From Tessaracoccus flavus (lineage in GTDB: Bacteria > Actinomycetota > Actinomycetes > Propionibacteriales > Propionibacteriaceae): a stretch of DNA of 64,000 bases. A program made the position numbers and the translations under genes. The DNA lies in NCBI RefSeq assembly GCF_001997295.1, contig NZ_CP019605.1, forward strand, positions 3,100,001 to 3,164,000, read 5' to 3'. Positions within the stretch are counted from its first letter, which is position 1; the number at the start of each line of letters is the position of its first letter. Shown here piece by piece: positions 41,323 to 50,788 of this stretch. The notes beneath the pieces were generated by a model. The model had not been told where the DNA came from. It ran no database searches and saw only the letters and a program-made list of their open reading frames with translations.

Positions 41323-42872
41323 CGCAAGCCCTCCGGCAGTACCGCGTTGACATAGGAGCCGTCGCGCAGCGCCTCCGCGGCTGCGGTGGTGTACTCGTAC
41401 AGCGGGCCGGCGAACACCATGAGCGCCATCCCGAAGAGGACGAGCGCCAGCGTGGCCCCAACCTGCACCGGAGGCATGGGGCGGGTGTCGTCGTCGAGCT
41501 CATCGGGGTCGAGGTCGAGCTCGAGTTCGCGCGCTTCGACCTGACGCTGCTCCCTGGGCGTCACGCCCCAGAAGGCGCGGTTCCAGACCTTCGCCATGGC
41601 CATGAGAGTCAGGAGGCTGGTGGTGACCCCGCCGGCGACGACGGCCCAGGCCAGCGGCGTGCCGACGCTGGCGCCCGCCTGGAGGAGCCCCAGCTTCCCG
41701 ACGAATCCGGACATCGGGGGGATGCCGGCCAGGTTCATCGCGGGGATGAAGAACAGGAAGGCGAGCATGGGCGCCACCTTGAGCAGACCCCCCAGGCCGT
41801 CGAGCGACGACGTGCCGCCCCGTCGCTCGATCAGGCCCGTGACGAGGAAGAGCGTGGCCTGGATCGTGATGTGGTGGGCGGTGTAGAAGATGGTGGCCGC
41901 CATGCCCTCGTCGGTGTTGAGCGCGATGCCGAAGATCATGTAGCCGATGTGGCTGATGAGCGTGAACGACAGCATTCGCTTGATCTCCACCTGCGCGACG
42001 GCGCCGAGGATGCCGATCACCATCGTGGCCAGCGCGACGACCATCAGGATGCCGTGCATGTTCGTGCCCGGGAAGAGCAACGTCTCTGTGCGGATGAGGG
42101 CGTAGACGCCGACCTTGGTGAGGAGGCCGGCGAACACGGCGGTGACGGGCGCGGGAGCCGTCGGATAGGAGTCCGGCAGCCAGCTGGAGAGCGGAAAGAC
42201 CGCGGCTTTGATGGAGAAGGTGACCACCAGGAGCACTTCGAGGAGCAGCCGGATCGGCTCGGTGATCATCTCCAGCCGGATGGAGATCTGCGCCATGTTC
42301 ACGGTCCCGGTGGCAGCGTAGATAGACGCGATCGAGATGAGGAACAGCGACGAGCTGAGCAGCGAGACGATGACGTACGTGGTGCCGGCACGGATGCGGT
42401 CGGGGGTGCCGCCGAGGGTCAGCAGGACGTACGAGGCGAAGAGGAGGATCTCGAAGCCCACGAAGAGGTTGAACAGATCCCCGGCGAGGAACGCGTTCGA
42501 GACGCCGGCCATGAGGAGCAGAAACGTGGGGTGGAAGATCGAGACCGGGGTCTCCCGGCGCACCTCGTCGCGGTCCTGCCCCGTCGCGAAGATCAGCACG
42601 CAGAGCGCCACCACTGCCGCGACCAGCAGCATCAACGCGCTCAGCCGGTCCGCGACGAGCGAGATGCCGAGCGGCACCTCCCAGCCGCCCAGCCACAGGG
42701 CCAGCGGGCCGTGGGAGTTGGTGAACCACATCAGCACTGCGGCGACGCCGATCATGCAGCTGATGCTGAGGATGGAGACGAAGCGCTGAAGACCGGGCCG
42801 GCGGGGCAGGACAAGCGTCACGGCCGCGCCGAACACGGCCAGCAGGACCGGCACCGGAAGGAGGCTGGTCAT
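41319..42872 (-). CDS. mrpD: Na+/H+ antiporter subunit MrpD
   Basis: The product has 517 residues, a NuoM/NuoN-like proton-translocating subunit with about 14 TM segments. DLFNLFVGFEILLFASYVLL and VTFSIKAAVFPLSSWLPDSY hold the conserved Glu and Lys of the channel. A charged loop (REQRQVEARELELDLDPDEL) separates the last helices and is rich in Asp/Glu. It overlaps mrpC and mrpE by 4 bp. Confidence 0.94.
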   Translation of the reverse strand: MTSLLPVPVLLAVFGAAVTLVLPRRPGLQRFVSILSISCMIGVAAVLMWFTNSHGPLALWLGGWEVPLGISLVADRLSALMLLVAAVVALCVLIFATGQDRDEVRRETPVSIFHPTFLLLMAGVSNAFLAGDLFNLFVGFEILLFASYVLLTLGGTPDRIRAGTTYVIVSLLSSSLFLISIASIYAATGTVNMAQISIRLEMITEPIRLLLEVLLVVTFSIKAAVFPLSSWLPDSYPTAPAPVTAVFAGLLTKVGVYALIRTETLLFPGTNMHGILMVVALATMVIGILGAVAQVEIKRMLSFTLISHIGYMIFGIALNTDEGMAATIFYTAHHITIQATLFLVTGLIERRGGTSSLDGLGGLLKVAPMLAFLFFIPAMNLAGIPPMSGFVGKLGLLQAGASVGTPLAWAVVAGGVTTSLLTLMAMAKVWNRAFWGVTPREQRQVEARELELDLDPDELDDDTRPMPPVQVGATLALVLFGMALMVFAGPLYEYTTAAAEALRDGSYVNAVLPEGLR

Positions 42873-43294
42873 TCGCTCACCACGTCCTCTCCCGTGTCGG
42901 AGAACGAGGTGTCCTCGTAGCTCTCGGAGGCGACGTCCGAGTCGGCCAGTTCACGGATGCGGGCGTCCTCGACGTCGTCGGCCACCTCATCGTGGCCATG
43001 CAACTGGAAGCTGCGGTAGGCCATCGCGAGGACGAACGCGGCAACGGCCATCGTGATGACGATGGCGGTGAGCACCATCGCCTGCGGCAGTGGATCCGAG
43101 ATGTCCTCCTCGACGAGGTCGACGATGGGCGGAGTGCCCGGGCGTCCCGCGGCGACGAGGAACATCAGGTTCACGCCGTTGCTGAGCACGAGGATGCCGA
43201 GGAGGATGCGGGTCAGCGAGCGTTCAAGCACGAGGTAGACGCCGGCGGCGACGAGGACGCCAGCCGTGATGGCGAGGGTGAGGTTGGCGGTCAT
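42869..43294 (-). CDS. mrpC: Na+/H+ antiporter subunit MrpC
   Basis: The product has 141 residues, a NuoK-like protein with three TM segments. LVLSNGVNLMFLVAAGRPGT and DPLPQAMVLTAIVITMAVAA are MrpC/MnhC hallmarks. A roughly 35-residue acidic C-terminal tail (DVASESYEDTSFSDTGEDVV) is unusual in length. Overlaps mrpA and mrpD. Confidence 0.93.
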   Translation of the reverse strand: MTANLTLAITAGVLVAAGVYLVLERSLTRILLGILVLSNGVNLMFLVAAGRPGTPPIVDLVEEDISDPLPQAMVLTAIVITMAVAAFVLAMAYRSFQLHGHDEVADDVEDARIRELADSDVASESYEDTSFSDTGEDVVSE

Positions 43295-46233
43295 CGGCGC
43301 TCCCCGTTCCGGCCGGGAAGGGCCACCGTCGAGTCGGGTAGGGGCATCGGCGCGAGCTGTTCCTCGGCGTGCTCGTCGATCCCTGAGCCGAGGCTGCGGG
43401 CGACGTCGAGCAGCATCCCGATGACGATCAGGTACACGCCCACGTCGAAGATGACCGAGCTGACCAGGTGGAGCTCACCGAAGAGGGGCAGGACGCCCAG
43501 CGGGGTGGCGATGGAATCGGGGCCTGGCAGGTTGAGGTAGTAGTCGTAGCTCTGCAGAACGGCGCCGCCCAGGAATAGAGGGCCGACGGCGGCCAGCAGC
43601 ATCAGGAGCAGCCCGCCACCCAGCAGGCGTCCGGCGTCGATCGGCGCGGCCTCGTCGAGCTCGTACCGGCCCGCGGCCAGGTAGCGGATGACGAGCGCCA
43701 TGCCGGCCACCAACCCGCCGGCGAAGCCGCCGCCGGGGGAGTTGTGCCCTGCGAGCAGGAGGTAGACCGAGGCGACGATCATGACGCCGAACAGCAGCCG
43801 GGTGATGACTTCGAAGACCACTGATCGGACCGTGGGGGACAGGGTCTGGCCGGCCCGCAGCCACACGCCGGGCGAGGCGTCGTCCTGCGGGTCGTCGTCG
43901 CGGTCGCGGAAGGCCTCCTCGGTGCGCTTGACGCTCGTGGTGCGAGACCTCAGGAAGATGAGCGAGGCGATGCCGGTGGCCGCGATCACGAGCACCGACA
44001 CCTCACCGAAGGTGTCCCAGGCTCGGATGTCCACCAGGGCGATGTTGACGATGTTCTTGCCGAACCCGAACTCGTAGGCTGCGTCGTACCAGGCGTCCGA
44101 CACGGGATCGGACACCCGGGCGCCCACGGCCACGAGGGAGATCAGGGTGACCGTCGTACCGGTCAGCACCGCCACCAGGACGCGCCACCAGCGCGTCGAG
44201 CTCAGGGGCCGGTTCGTGAAGTAGCGCGGGAGTTTGCGCACCACGAGGATGAACACCACGAGCGTCACCGTCTCCACCAGCACCTGCGTGAGCGCCAGAT
44301 CGGGAGCCCCTCCCATGGCGAACAGCAGGGCGAGCCCGTAGCCGGTGACGCCGACGAGCAGGACGGCGCGGATCCGGCCGCGCGAGGTGGCGGCGAGTGC
44401 AGCCGCCATGATCATCACGAGCGCGATGAGCAACTGTGGCCAGAAGTCGAAGGCGCGGTAGGTGGGCCACAGGCGGATGCTCAGCAGCGCCCAGGTGGAG
44501 AGTGCCACCAGAGTCACGAGGATCGTGCCGAGATAGATCGACAACGAGCCTCGTTGCGTTCGCGCGGTGACCTCCACCGCCACCCGGTCGATGCCGTGCA
44601 TCGAGCGGTGGTAGAGGTCTTCGGCGGTGACAACTTCGGGGAACGTCGCCTGGATATCGGCGATCCGCTCCCGGAACACGAACAGGGCGACGCCGGCGGC
44701 GAGGGCCACGATCGACATGATGAGCGGCCACGACACCCCGTGCCAGAGCGCCAGCCCGTAGCTGGGCTCGCCGAGGGGGACTGTTTCGGAGTACGCCGTC
44801 AGCACCCGGGTCAACTGAGGGCCGAGGAACCCGCCGACGAGGCCGAGGGTCCCGAGCAACATCGGGATGCCGGCCATGCCCCAGGCCGGGCGATGCCACT
44901 GCAGCGCGGGAGCGCCGTCCTTCGACGCGAACGCGCCCCACCACCAGCGCAGCGAATAGGCGACGGTGATGGCGGATCCGAAGACCAGGGCGACGGCGAG
45001 CGCGGCGGCGGCGAGCGGCGTCAGGTCAGCAACATCGCCCTCCACCAGGTACACCGCGGACTCGAAGGCCGCCTCCTTGGTGAGGAATCCGACCAGCGGA
45101 GGCATGCCGGCCATCGAGAGCGCGGCCAGACCGCCGAGCGCGGCCAGCCACGGCACCCGGTAGCCGACACCGTTGAGCTCGCGGACGTCGCGCGTGCCGG
45201 CGGAGTGGTCGATGAGCCCGACGCACATGAACAGCGTCGACTTGAACAGGGCGTGCGCGATGACCAGACCCAGCCCAGCAAAGGCCGCCGACTGGGTGCC
45301 GATGCCGACCAGCAGCACCATGAAGCCGAGCTGGCTCACGGTGCCGTAGGCGAGCAGCAGCTTGAGGTCGGTCTGCCGCAGGGCACGCCAGCCGCCCAAC
45401 ACCATCGTCACAGTGCCGAGCAGCATCACCGTCGGACGCCAGAACGGTACTTCCGCGAAGGCGGGGGCGAGGACGGCGACGAGGTAGACGCCCGCCTTCA
45501 CCATTGCCGCCGCGTGCAGGTAGGCCGAGATGGGCGTCGGGGCGGCCATTGCCCCGGGGAGCCAGAAGTGGAAGGGGACCAGCGCCGACTTGCTCAACGC
45601 GCCGACGAGCATGAGGAGAGCCCCGGCTGTGGCGAGGACACCCGTCGGGGGGCTGGCGATGATGATCTGCAGCGACATGGTGCCGGTGGCCTGCCAGAGC
45701 GCGATGATGCCGACGAGCATCGCCAGACCACCCGCGGTGGTGACGATGAGAGCGGTTTGCGCGGCGCCGCGGTTTGCGCGGCGGGTGGGGTCGTGGCCGA
45801 TGAGAAGGTAGGAGAAGACCGTAGTCAGCTCCCAGAAGATGTAGAGCACCACGAGATTGTCGGCGGTGACCAGCCCCAGCATGGTGCCCGCGAAGAGCGT
45901 CAGCACCGCGGCCGAGCGGGCGTGAGTGAGGCCGTCGAAGTACCACCTGCTGTACAGCAGGACGAACAGGCCTATCCACGAGACGATCATCGCCAGGACC
46001 CACTGGAGCAGGCCCATCTGCAGCGTCAGGCTGACGTCAAGGGCAGGGATCCAGTCGTAGGACTCCACGTAGACACCGCCGCCGAGGACGACGGGAGCCT
46101 GAGTCAGCAACCAGACCCCGGCTGCCAAGGGGCCCAGCGCGAGCACGAAGAAGGACCGCGACCCCAGAAACCGGACCAGCAGGGGAGTGAGGGCACCCAG
46201 CACCGCGTGCGCGGCGACCAGAGCAAATAGCAC
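43291..46233 (-). CDS. mrpA: Na+/H+ antiporter subunit MrpA fused to MrpB
   Basis: The product has 980 residues. The NuoL-like part (about 1-650) includes VVLYIFWELTTVFSYLLIGH (conserved Glu) and LSKSALVPFHFWLPGAMAAP. Hydrophobic MbhD/MbhE-like modules follow, and finally an MrpB/MnhB domain (NSPGGGFAGGLVAGMALVIR near 850). The separate mrpB gene of many bacteria is therefore part of this chain. The Mrp complex exports Na+ in exchange for H+, supporting salt and alkali tolerance. First gene of the six-gene operon. Confidence 0.95.
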   Translation of the reverse strand: MLFALVAAHAVLGALTPLLVRFLGSRSFFVLALGPLAAGVWLLTQAPVVLGGGVYVESYDWIPALDVSLTLQMGLLQWVLAMIVSWIGLFVLLYSRWYFDGLTHARSAAVLTLFAGTMLGLVTADNLVVLYIFWELTTVFSYLLIGHDPTRRANRGAAQTALIVTTAGGLAMLVGIIALWQATGTMSLQIIIASPPTGVLATAGALLMLVGALSKSALVPFHFWLPGAMAAPTPISAYLHAAAMVKAGVYLVAVLAPAFAEVPFWRPTVMLLGTVTMVLGGWRALRQTDLKLLLAYGTVSQLGFMVLLVGIGTQSAAFAGLGLVIAHALFKSTLFMCVGLIDHSAGTRDVRELNGVGYRVPWLAALGGLAALSMAGMPPLVGFLTKEAAFESAVYLVEGDVADLTPLAAAALAVALVFGSAITVAYSLRWWWGAFASKDGAPALQWHRPAWGMAGIPMLLGTLGLVGGFLGPQLTRVLTAYSETVPLGEPSYGLALWHGVSWPLIMSIVALAAGVALFVFRERIADIQATFPEVVTAEDLYHRSMHGIDRVAVEVTARTQRGSLSIYLGTILVTLVALSTWALLSIRLWPTYRAFDFWPQLLIALVMIMAAALAATSRGRIRAVLLVGVTGYGLALLFAMGGAPDLALTQVLVETVTLVVFILVVRKLPRYFTNRPLSSTRWWRVLVAVLTGTTVTLISLVAVGARVSDPVSDAWYDAAYEFGFGKNIVNIALVDIRAWDTFGEVSVLVIAATGIASLIFLRSRTTSVKRTEEAFRDRDDDPQDDASPGVWLRAGQTLSPTVRSVVFEVITRLLFGVMIVASVYLLLAGHNSPGGGFAGGLVAGMALVIRYLAAGRYELDEAAPIDAGRLLGGGLLLMLLAAVGPLFLGGAVLQSYDYYLNLPGPDSIATPLGVLPLFGELHLVSSVIFDVGVYLIVIGMLLDVARSLGSGIDEHAEEQLAPMPLPDSTVALPGRNGERR

Positions 46234-46289
46234 GCCAGAGCTCCCTTCGATCGGGGGGTCGTGGTGGCGCGCTCAGTCTAGCTGTCTGG

Positions 46290-46316
46290 ACAAGTGCACC
46301 GGGATGGTCCACTTGT
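46290..46316. promoter_or_regulatory. 11-bp-arm inverted repeat between nfo and mrpA
   Basis: ACAAGTGCACC and GGTCCACTTGT (one mismatch, 5-nt spacer) are followed on the plus strand by TTTT. On the transcribed minus strand it lies after the nfo stop and before mrpA, so it could be a terminator for nfo or an operator for mrp; the sequence does not decide. Confidence 0.45.
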
Positions 46317-46360
46317 TTTCGGCCCCTTGACGACGCGGAGAATCAGGGGGATGGAGACGG

Positions 46361-47155
46361 TCACAGGCGGGCGCGTAGCCAGGCCAGGTCGTCGAGGTGT
46401 TCGGCAACGCCGCCGGGCGTCTCGAGGATCACGGGGGCGCCGGCCGACGCGACGATGCGGACGAGGGCGTCGGGGTCGGCCAGGCCCTCGCCGAGGTTGG
46501 CGTGCCGGTCGGCACCGCTGCCGGCGGGGTCGCGGGAGTCGTTGCAGTGCACCAGGTCGATCCGGCCGGTGATGGCGCGCACCCGGTCGACCAGGCCGTC
46601 GAGCTCGGCCCCGCCGGCGTGCGCGTGGCAGGTGTCCAGGCAGAAGCCCACCGAATCGAAGTTCGGCGAGCCGGCCAGGGCCTCCCACAGGCGCTCGATC
46701 GCTCCTTCGTGCCGGGCCATGGCGTTGTTGCCGCCGGCGGTGTTCTCGATGAAGATCGGCACCGACAGATCAAGGCCGTCGACGCACTTGCGCCAGTTCG
46801 CGAAACCGACGGCCGGGTCCTCGTCGGCGGTGACGTGGCCGCCGTGGACGACGACGCCGATCGCGCCCACCGCCGCCGCCTCCGTGACCGTCTGTTGCAG
46901 CAGCTTGCGTGACGGGATGCGGATGCGGTTGTTGGTGGAGGCGACGTTCAGAACGTACGGGGAGTGCACGACGATCTTCACGCCCGCGGCCTCAGCGGCG
47001 TTCCTGAGCGCTTCAGCCCCGCCGGGGAACAGCGTGGCCGGCTTCTTCCAGCTCTGTGGGTCCCCGAGGAAGATCTGCACGATGTCCGCGCCGAGCGCGG
47101 CGGCGTCGGCGAGGGGGTCGGTCGAGTTGACGTGGGCTCCGAACAGGGCAGTCAT
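46361..47155 (-). CDS. nfo: Endonuclease IV (deoxyribonuclease IV)
   Basis: The product has 264 residues, an AP endonuclease family 2 TIM barrel. Metal and active-site segments include [11 protein letters not shown] near the start, [36 protein letters not shown] and [20 protein letters not shown]. It cleaves at abasic sites during base-excision repair. It lies upstream of mrpA on the same strand with a 127-bp gap. Confidence 0.92.
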   Translation of the reverse strand: MTALFGAHVNSTDPLADAAALGADIVQIFLGDPQSWKKPATLFPGGAEALRNAAEAAGVKIVVHSPYVLNVASTNNRIRIPSRKLLQQTVTEAAAVGAIGVVVHGGHVTADEDPAVGFANWRKCVDGLDLSVPIFIENTAGGNNAMARHEGAIERLWEALAGSPNFDSVGFCLDTCHAHAGGAELDGLVDRVRAITGRIDLVHCNDSRDPAGSGADRHANLGEGLADPDALVRIVASAGAPVILETPGGVAEHLDDLAWLRARL

Positions 47156-47182
47156 GGGGCCCGAGCCTATCCGCTAGACCCC

Positions 47183-47760
47183 TGAGCTAGTCCCCTCGTG
47201 CTCCCTGAGCTTGTCCTCCGTGCTCCCTGAGCTTGTCCTCCGTGCTCCCTGAGCTTGTCCTCCGTGCTCCCTGAGCTTGTCCTCCGTGCTCCCTGAGCTT
47301 GTCGAAGGGTTACGGCCGTGAGGGTGGTCGCCGCCTTGTGGTCGGGGGCGGCGGTGGGTCGCGTGGTCGTGACCTTTCGACGGACGCTCGCTCGTTCCTC
47401 GCGAGCTGCTCAGGGACCGCCCTTCGACGGACGCTCGCTCGTTCCTCGCGAGCTGCTCAGGGACCAATCGAGTTCCCTGAGCTTGTCCTCCGTGCTCCCT
47501 GAGCTTGTCGAAGGGTTTCGGCCGGGAGGGTGGTCGCCGCCCTGTGGTTGGGGGCGGCGGTAGGTCGCGTGGTTCTGACCCTTCGACGGACGCTCGCTCG
47601 TTCCTCGCGAGCTGCTCAGGGGCCAATCGAGTTCCCTGAGCTTGTCGAAGGGTTTCGGCCGTGAGGGTGGTCGCCGCCCTGTGGTCGGGGGCGGCGGTGG
47701 GTCGCGTGGTCGTGACCCTTCGACGGACGCTCGCTCGTTCCTCGCGAGCTGCTCAGGGAC
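47183..47760. repeat. Family A repeat cluster with tandem end-unit array
   Basis: A roughly 22-bp unit (CTCCCTGAGCTTGTCCTCCG, TG) occurs about five times at 47200-47300. Three core copies follow near 47288-47416, 47494-47622 and 47635-47757. Right arms read CGACGGACGCTCGCTCGTTC then CTCGCGAGCTGCTCAGGG. The 47156-47958 gap has no gene. Confidence 0.92.
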
Positions 47761-47762
47761 CA

Positions 47763-47844
47763 AACCGTGTAGAAGCCCGCTCGACGCAGTGTCTCAGCGT
47801 GGCACCCCGCTCAGAGGTGTCGTCGAGCGGTCGTGCACACGGTT
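47763..47844. repeat. Family D inverted repeat, diverged copy
   Basis: Arms of 37 nt (47763-47799 and 47808-47844) around an 8-nt loop match at roughly three quarters of positions, share CGCTCGACG and CTCAGCG-like blocks with the 18452 copy and keep the same loop length. It lies in the leader region of the acyl-CoA synthetase gene. Confidence 0.7.
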
Positions 47845-47958
47845 CAGCAGGTGTAGGTCGTTACTCGCGAGCTTGTCAGGTCAGGGAGATCTCGGTTACG
47901 CCGCCGTAGGTTACCGGTCAGTAGCTAAGTTGGGCGCAGACAATCGAGGGGAGTCGAC

Positions 47959-49746
47959 GTGTCGGATCACGTAGTCGTGCGCGTTCGCGAGGCAATCAAC
48001 AAGCACAGTCACCGGGTGGCGACCAGGATCAGGGAGGGCGACCGGTGGGTCACCCAGACCTACGCCGAGTTGGGCACACGAATCGACCGCGTGGCGCAGG
48101 GCCTACTCGATCTGCGGGTCGAGGCAGGCGGGCGGATCGGCATCTTCCTCAACAACCGCCCGGAATGGTCGGAGATCGACCTGGGCGCCGGAGCCGCCAG
48201 GGCCATCCCCGTCCCGTTGTACGCGACGTCGACACCGGAGCAGATCCAGCACATCGCGGCGGATTCCGGCCTCACCGTCATGTTCGTCGGCGGCCAGAGC
48301 GAATGCGAGCGTGTCCTGTCCGTGGCCGACGACCTGCCGGAGCTCCGTCAGATCGTCGTCGTCAAGCCGTTCGACGGGATGCCGGACAGTGTCGTGTCCT
48401 ACGACGACTTCCTGGGCCAGCCCGACCGGGCGGCCCTTGACGAGCGGTTCCGTGAGGCGTCCGGAGAGGACCTCGCGTCGATCATCTACACCTCGGGAAC
48501 CACTGGCAACCCGAAGGGCGTCATGATCGAGCACCGGGCCCTGGTGGCCCAGAGCGATGCGCTGGACCAGTTCTTCGACATCACACCGGAGGACCACTCG
48601 CTGGCCTTCCTCCCGCTCTCGCACGCGCTCGAGCGGGCTTGGACCGCCGTCGTCCTCATCCATGGGGCAATGAACACGTACGTGGAGAATGCCCGCACGG
48701 TCGCCGAGCAGATGGTGCTCGCCCAGCCCACCCTGATGGTCAGCGTGCCGAAGCTCTTCGAGACGGTCTTCGCGACGGCGCACGCCAAGGTCGCGGGGTC
48801 CGCCGGCAAGAAGAAGCTGTTCGCGTGGGCGCTCAAGGTCGGCCGGCACGCGCAGTACGCCCACCGTGCTGGCCGCGAACCCAGCGCGGTGGTCCGCGCC
48901 CAGCTGGCGATCGCCGACAAGCTCGTCCTCAGCAACGTCCGCGCCGCCCTCGGCGGGCCGAAGTCGGTGCTGGCCTGCGGCGGGGCGCCGATCCGTGAGG
49001 AGATCGAGGAGTTCTTCGCCGCAGTCGGCCTCCCCATCCAGCCCGGCTATGGATTGACCGAGGCGTCACCGCTGGTGTCGTTCAACTCGCCGTCGGACTT
49101 CAAGATCGGCACCGTGGGCAAGGTGCTCCCCGGTGGGGAGATCCGGATCGGCGATCTGGGCGAGATCCTCTATAAGGGCCCCAACCTCATGCGCGGGTAC
49201 TGGAACGATCCCGAGGCGACGGCCGAGACCATCAAGGACGGCTGGCTGCACACCGGCGACGTCGGCTATGTCGACACCGACGGCTTCCTGACGATCACCG
49301 ACCGGCTGAAGGACATCATCGTCACCCTCGGCGGTAAGAACGTGGCACCCCAGCCCATTGAGGGCCTGATCCTCTCGGACCCGCTGTTCGAGCACGCTGT
49401 GCTGCTGGGCGACAACCGTCCCTTCGTCACCCTCTTGGTCAAGCCGTCGCTACCTCAGGTGGAGGCGCTGGCCAAGGCGAAGAACTGGCAGGGCGAGGTG
49501 CAGGACTGGTTGGCCTCGAACGAGTTGCTCGAAGAGTTGAAGAGGCGGGTCGACGAGTTGACCGCCAAACTGCCGAGCCAGGAGCGCCCCAAGGAGACCG
49601 GCGTGCTCCACGAGGAGTTCACCATGGATAACGGCCTGTTGACGCCGACCTTGAAGGTCCGCCGTCGCGAGGTGGAGGCCCGCTTCAAGGCCATGGTCGA
49701 CGACATGTACGCCCGAATGGAGCGCCGCCGCTCCGGCGGAGAGTGA
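47959..49746 (+). CDS. Long-chain fatty acid-CoA ligase
   Basis: The product has 595 residues from GTG 47959 (GGGGAG upstream). The adenylation signature YTSGTTGNPKG lies at residues 177-187, and YGLTEASPLVSFNSP and GWLHTGDVGYVDTDGFLTIT follow. The last part resembles the FadD15-type long-chain synthetases of actinobacteria. It activates fatty acids to acyl-CoA via acyl-AMP. The gene stands alone and may feed the lipid genes around 28 kb. Confidence 0.9.
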   Translation: MSDHVVVRVREAINKHSHRVATRIREGDRWVTQTYAELGTRIDRVAQGLLDLRVEAGGRIGIFLNNRPEWSEIDLGAGAARAIPVPLYATSTPEQIQHIAADSGLTVMFVGGQSECERVLSVADDLPELRQIVVVKPFDGMPDSVVSYDDFLGQPDRAALDERFREASGEDLASIIYTSGTTGNPKGVMIEHRALVAQSDALDQFFDITPEDHSLAFLPLSHALERAWTAVVLIHGAMNTYVENARTVAEQMVLAQPTLMVSVPKLFETVFATAHAKVAGSAGKKKLFAWALKVGRHAQYAHRAGREPSAVVRAQLAIADKLVLSNVRAALGGPKSVLACGGAPIREEIEEFFAAVGLPIQPGYGLTEASPLVSFNSPSDFKIGTVGKVLPGGEIRIGDLGEILYKGPNLMRGYWNDPEATAETIKDGWLHTGDVGYVDTDGFLTITDRLKDIIVTLGGKNVAPQPIEGLILSDPLFEHAVLLGDNRPFVTLLVKPSLPQVEALAKAKNWQGEVQDWLASNELLEELKRRVDELTAKLPSQERPKETGVLHEEFTMDNGLLTPTLKVRRREVEARFKAMVDDMYARMERRRSGGE

Positions 49747-49793
49747 CGGGCGCCCGCCGTCGGCACTCTCCGCTGAGATCACAGCCACATCGT

Positions 49794-50017
49794 CGCCAAC
49801 CCTCTGAGTGAAACGCCAACCGTCTGCGCGGAACGCCAACGGTCTGAGCGAAACGCCAACGGTTTCGACGCCGACGCCAACGGCGAGGGGCTTCCGCCCC
49901 CGAGACTCAGCGACGCCCGTGATATATCGCGGGCATCGCTGAGGCTCGCGGGCCTAACGGAATGACGATTGGCGTTTCCGCCGGACCGTTGGCGTTTCCG
50001 CCGGACCGTTGGCGTTC
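49794..50017. repeat. Family C inverted repeat array
   Basis: Five AACGCCAACC/G units spaced by GTCTGNGCG-like sequence (49810-49880) face two identical GGCGTTTCCGCCGGACCGTT units and a GGCGTTCGG. The centre reads GAGACTCAGCGACGCC, TATATCGC, GGGCATCGCTGAGGCTCG. No gene is supported in 49747-50061. Confidence 0.85.
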
Positions 50018-50061
50018 GGTGTGCGGAAGGGCAGGCTGGATGGCGGGCTAACCTGGGGCCC

Positions 50062-50391
50062 ATGGGCAGACGGCGGAAGCTCTGGTGGGCAACCTGGCCA
50101 GGGGCGCTCGGCTTCGGTGCGGCGTCCCTGCTTCTCGTTCTCCCCGCTCTCTTCGCCGCCGTCGTCTTCGTTTCGTTACGCGGCGACGACAGCGCGGGGC
50201 TGGACTTCCAGGTCGAGGGCCCCGGCGCGGTGTCGCGGATCCTGGCCGTCCTGCTCTTCATCGGCGCGGCCACCCTCCCCGTCCTCACCGCCCGGTGGGC
50301 GAGAAAGAGGTGGGCCGGCTACCTGCTACTCGGGGTGGGGCTCAGCGCCGTGGCCTTCATCGTCGGCCTCATCATGCTCGGCGTGCTGTGA
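50062..50391 (+). CDS. Small membrane protein, three TM segments
   Basis: The product has 109 residues from ATG 50062 (MGRRRKLWWATWPGALGFGA). Three hydrophobic segments are visible, with a short extracytoplasmic acidic loop (RGDDSAGLDFQVEG) after the first. No motif identifies a function. Extension of the frame into the family C repeat is rejected. It lies 19 nt before the rhodanese gene. Confidence 0.65.
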   Translation: MGRRRKLWWATWPGALGFGAASLLLVLPALFAAVVFVSLRGDDSAGLDFQVEGPGAVSRILAVLLFIGAATLPVLTARWARKRWAGYLLLGVGLSAVAFIVGLIMLGVL

Positions 50392-50410
50392 CGCGTGTCA
50401 CCATTGGGGA

Positions 50411-50788
50411 ATGGGTATGTTCGACTTCCTCGGCAAGCGCTCGACCGGCCTGACCATCGAGGAGACGCTGATGGCACTGAGCAAGGGTGCGGTGCTCATT
50501 GACGTCCGCACTCAGGCTGAATACGAGGCGGGTCACGCGCCCGGCGCCCGCCCCGTCGACCCCAGGTCGCTTCACGACGATCCCGCCGAAGCCATCCACG
50601 GCGACGACATCTTCGCCGACCGGGACTCCGCCGTCATCGTCATCTGCGACAACGGGCTGCGCAGTTCCATCGCTGCAGCGGAACTGCGCTCGAAGGGACT
50701 TCTCGCCGAGTCTGTGGCCGGAGGCCTCCGGGCCTGGGCGAAGGACGGGAACCCGGTGCTGCCGGGGCCCTATCGAGGGCGGAGATGA
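50411..50788 (+). CDS. Rhodanese-like domain protein
   Basis: The product has 125 residues if the start is ATG 50411 (alternative ATG 50417). A single rhodanese domain has LIDVRTQAEYEAGHAPGARP near residue 31 and the active-site loop VICDNGLRSSIAAAELRSKG with catalytic Cys. Sulfur transfer or thiol redox signalling is likely, but the partner is unknown. The frame upstream is antisense-like or overlaps the preceding gene. It overlaps the GDSL gene by 4 bp. Confidence 0.82.
   Translation: MGMFDFLGKRSTGLTIEETLMALSKGAVLIDVRTQAEYEAGHAPGARPVDPRSLHDDPAEAIHGDDIFADRDSAVIVICDNGLRSSIAAAELRSKGLLAESVAGGLRAWAKDGNPVLPGPYRGRR

Noticed and set aside
44554-46230. Plus-strand 558-residue frame
   Set aside because: It lies entirely antisense to mrpA and has shadow-like Arg/Gln/Glu composition with no domain.
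47183-47310. Possible CRISPR array in the tandem CCCTGAGCTTGTC units
   Set aside because: The spacing is 22-23 bp with almost no unique spacer sequence, no cas genes are nearby, and the units belong to family A repeat ends.
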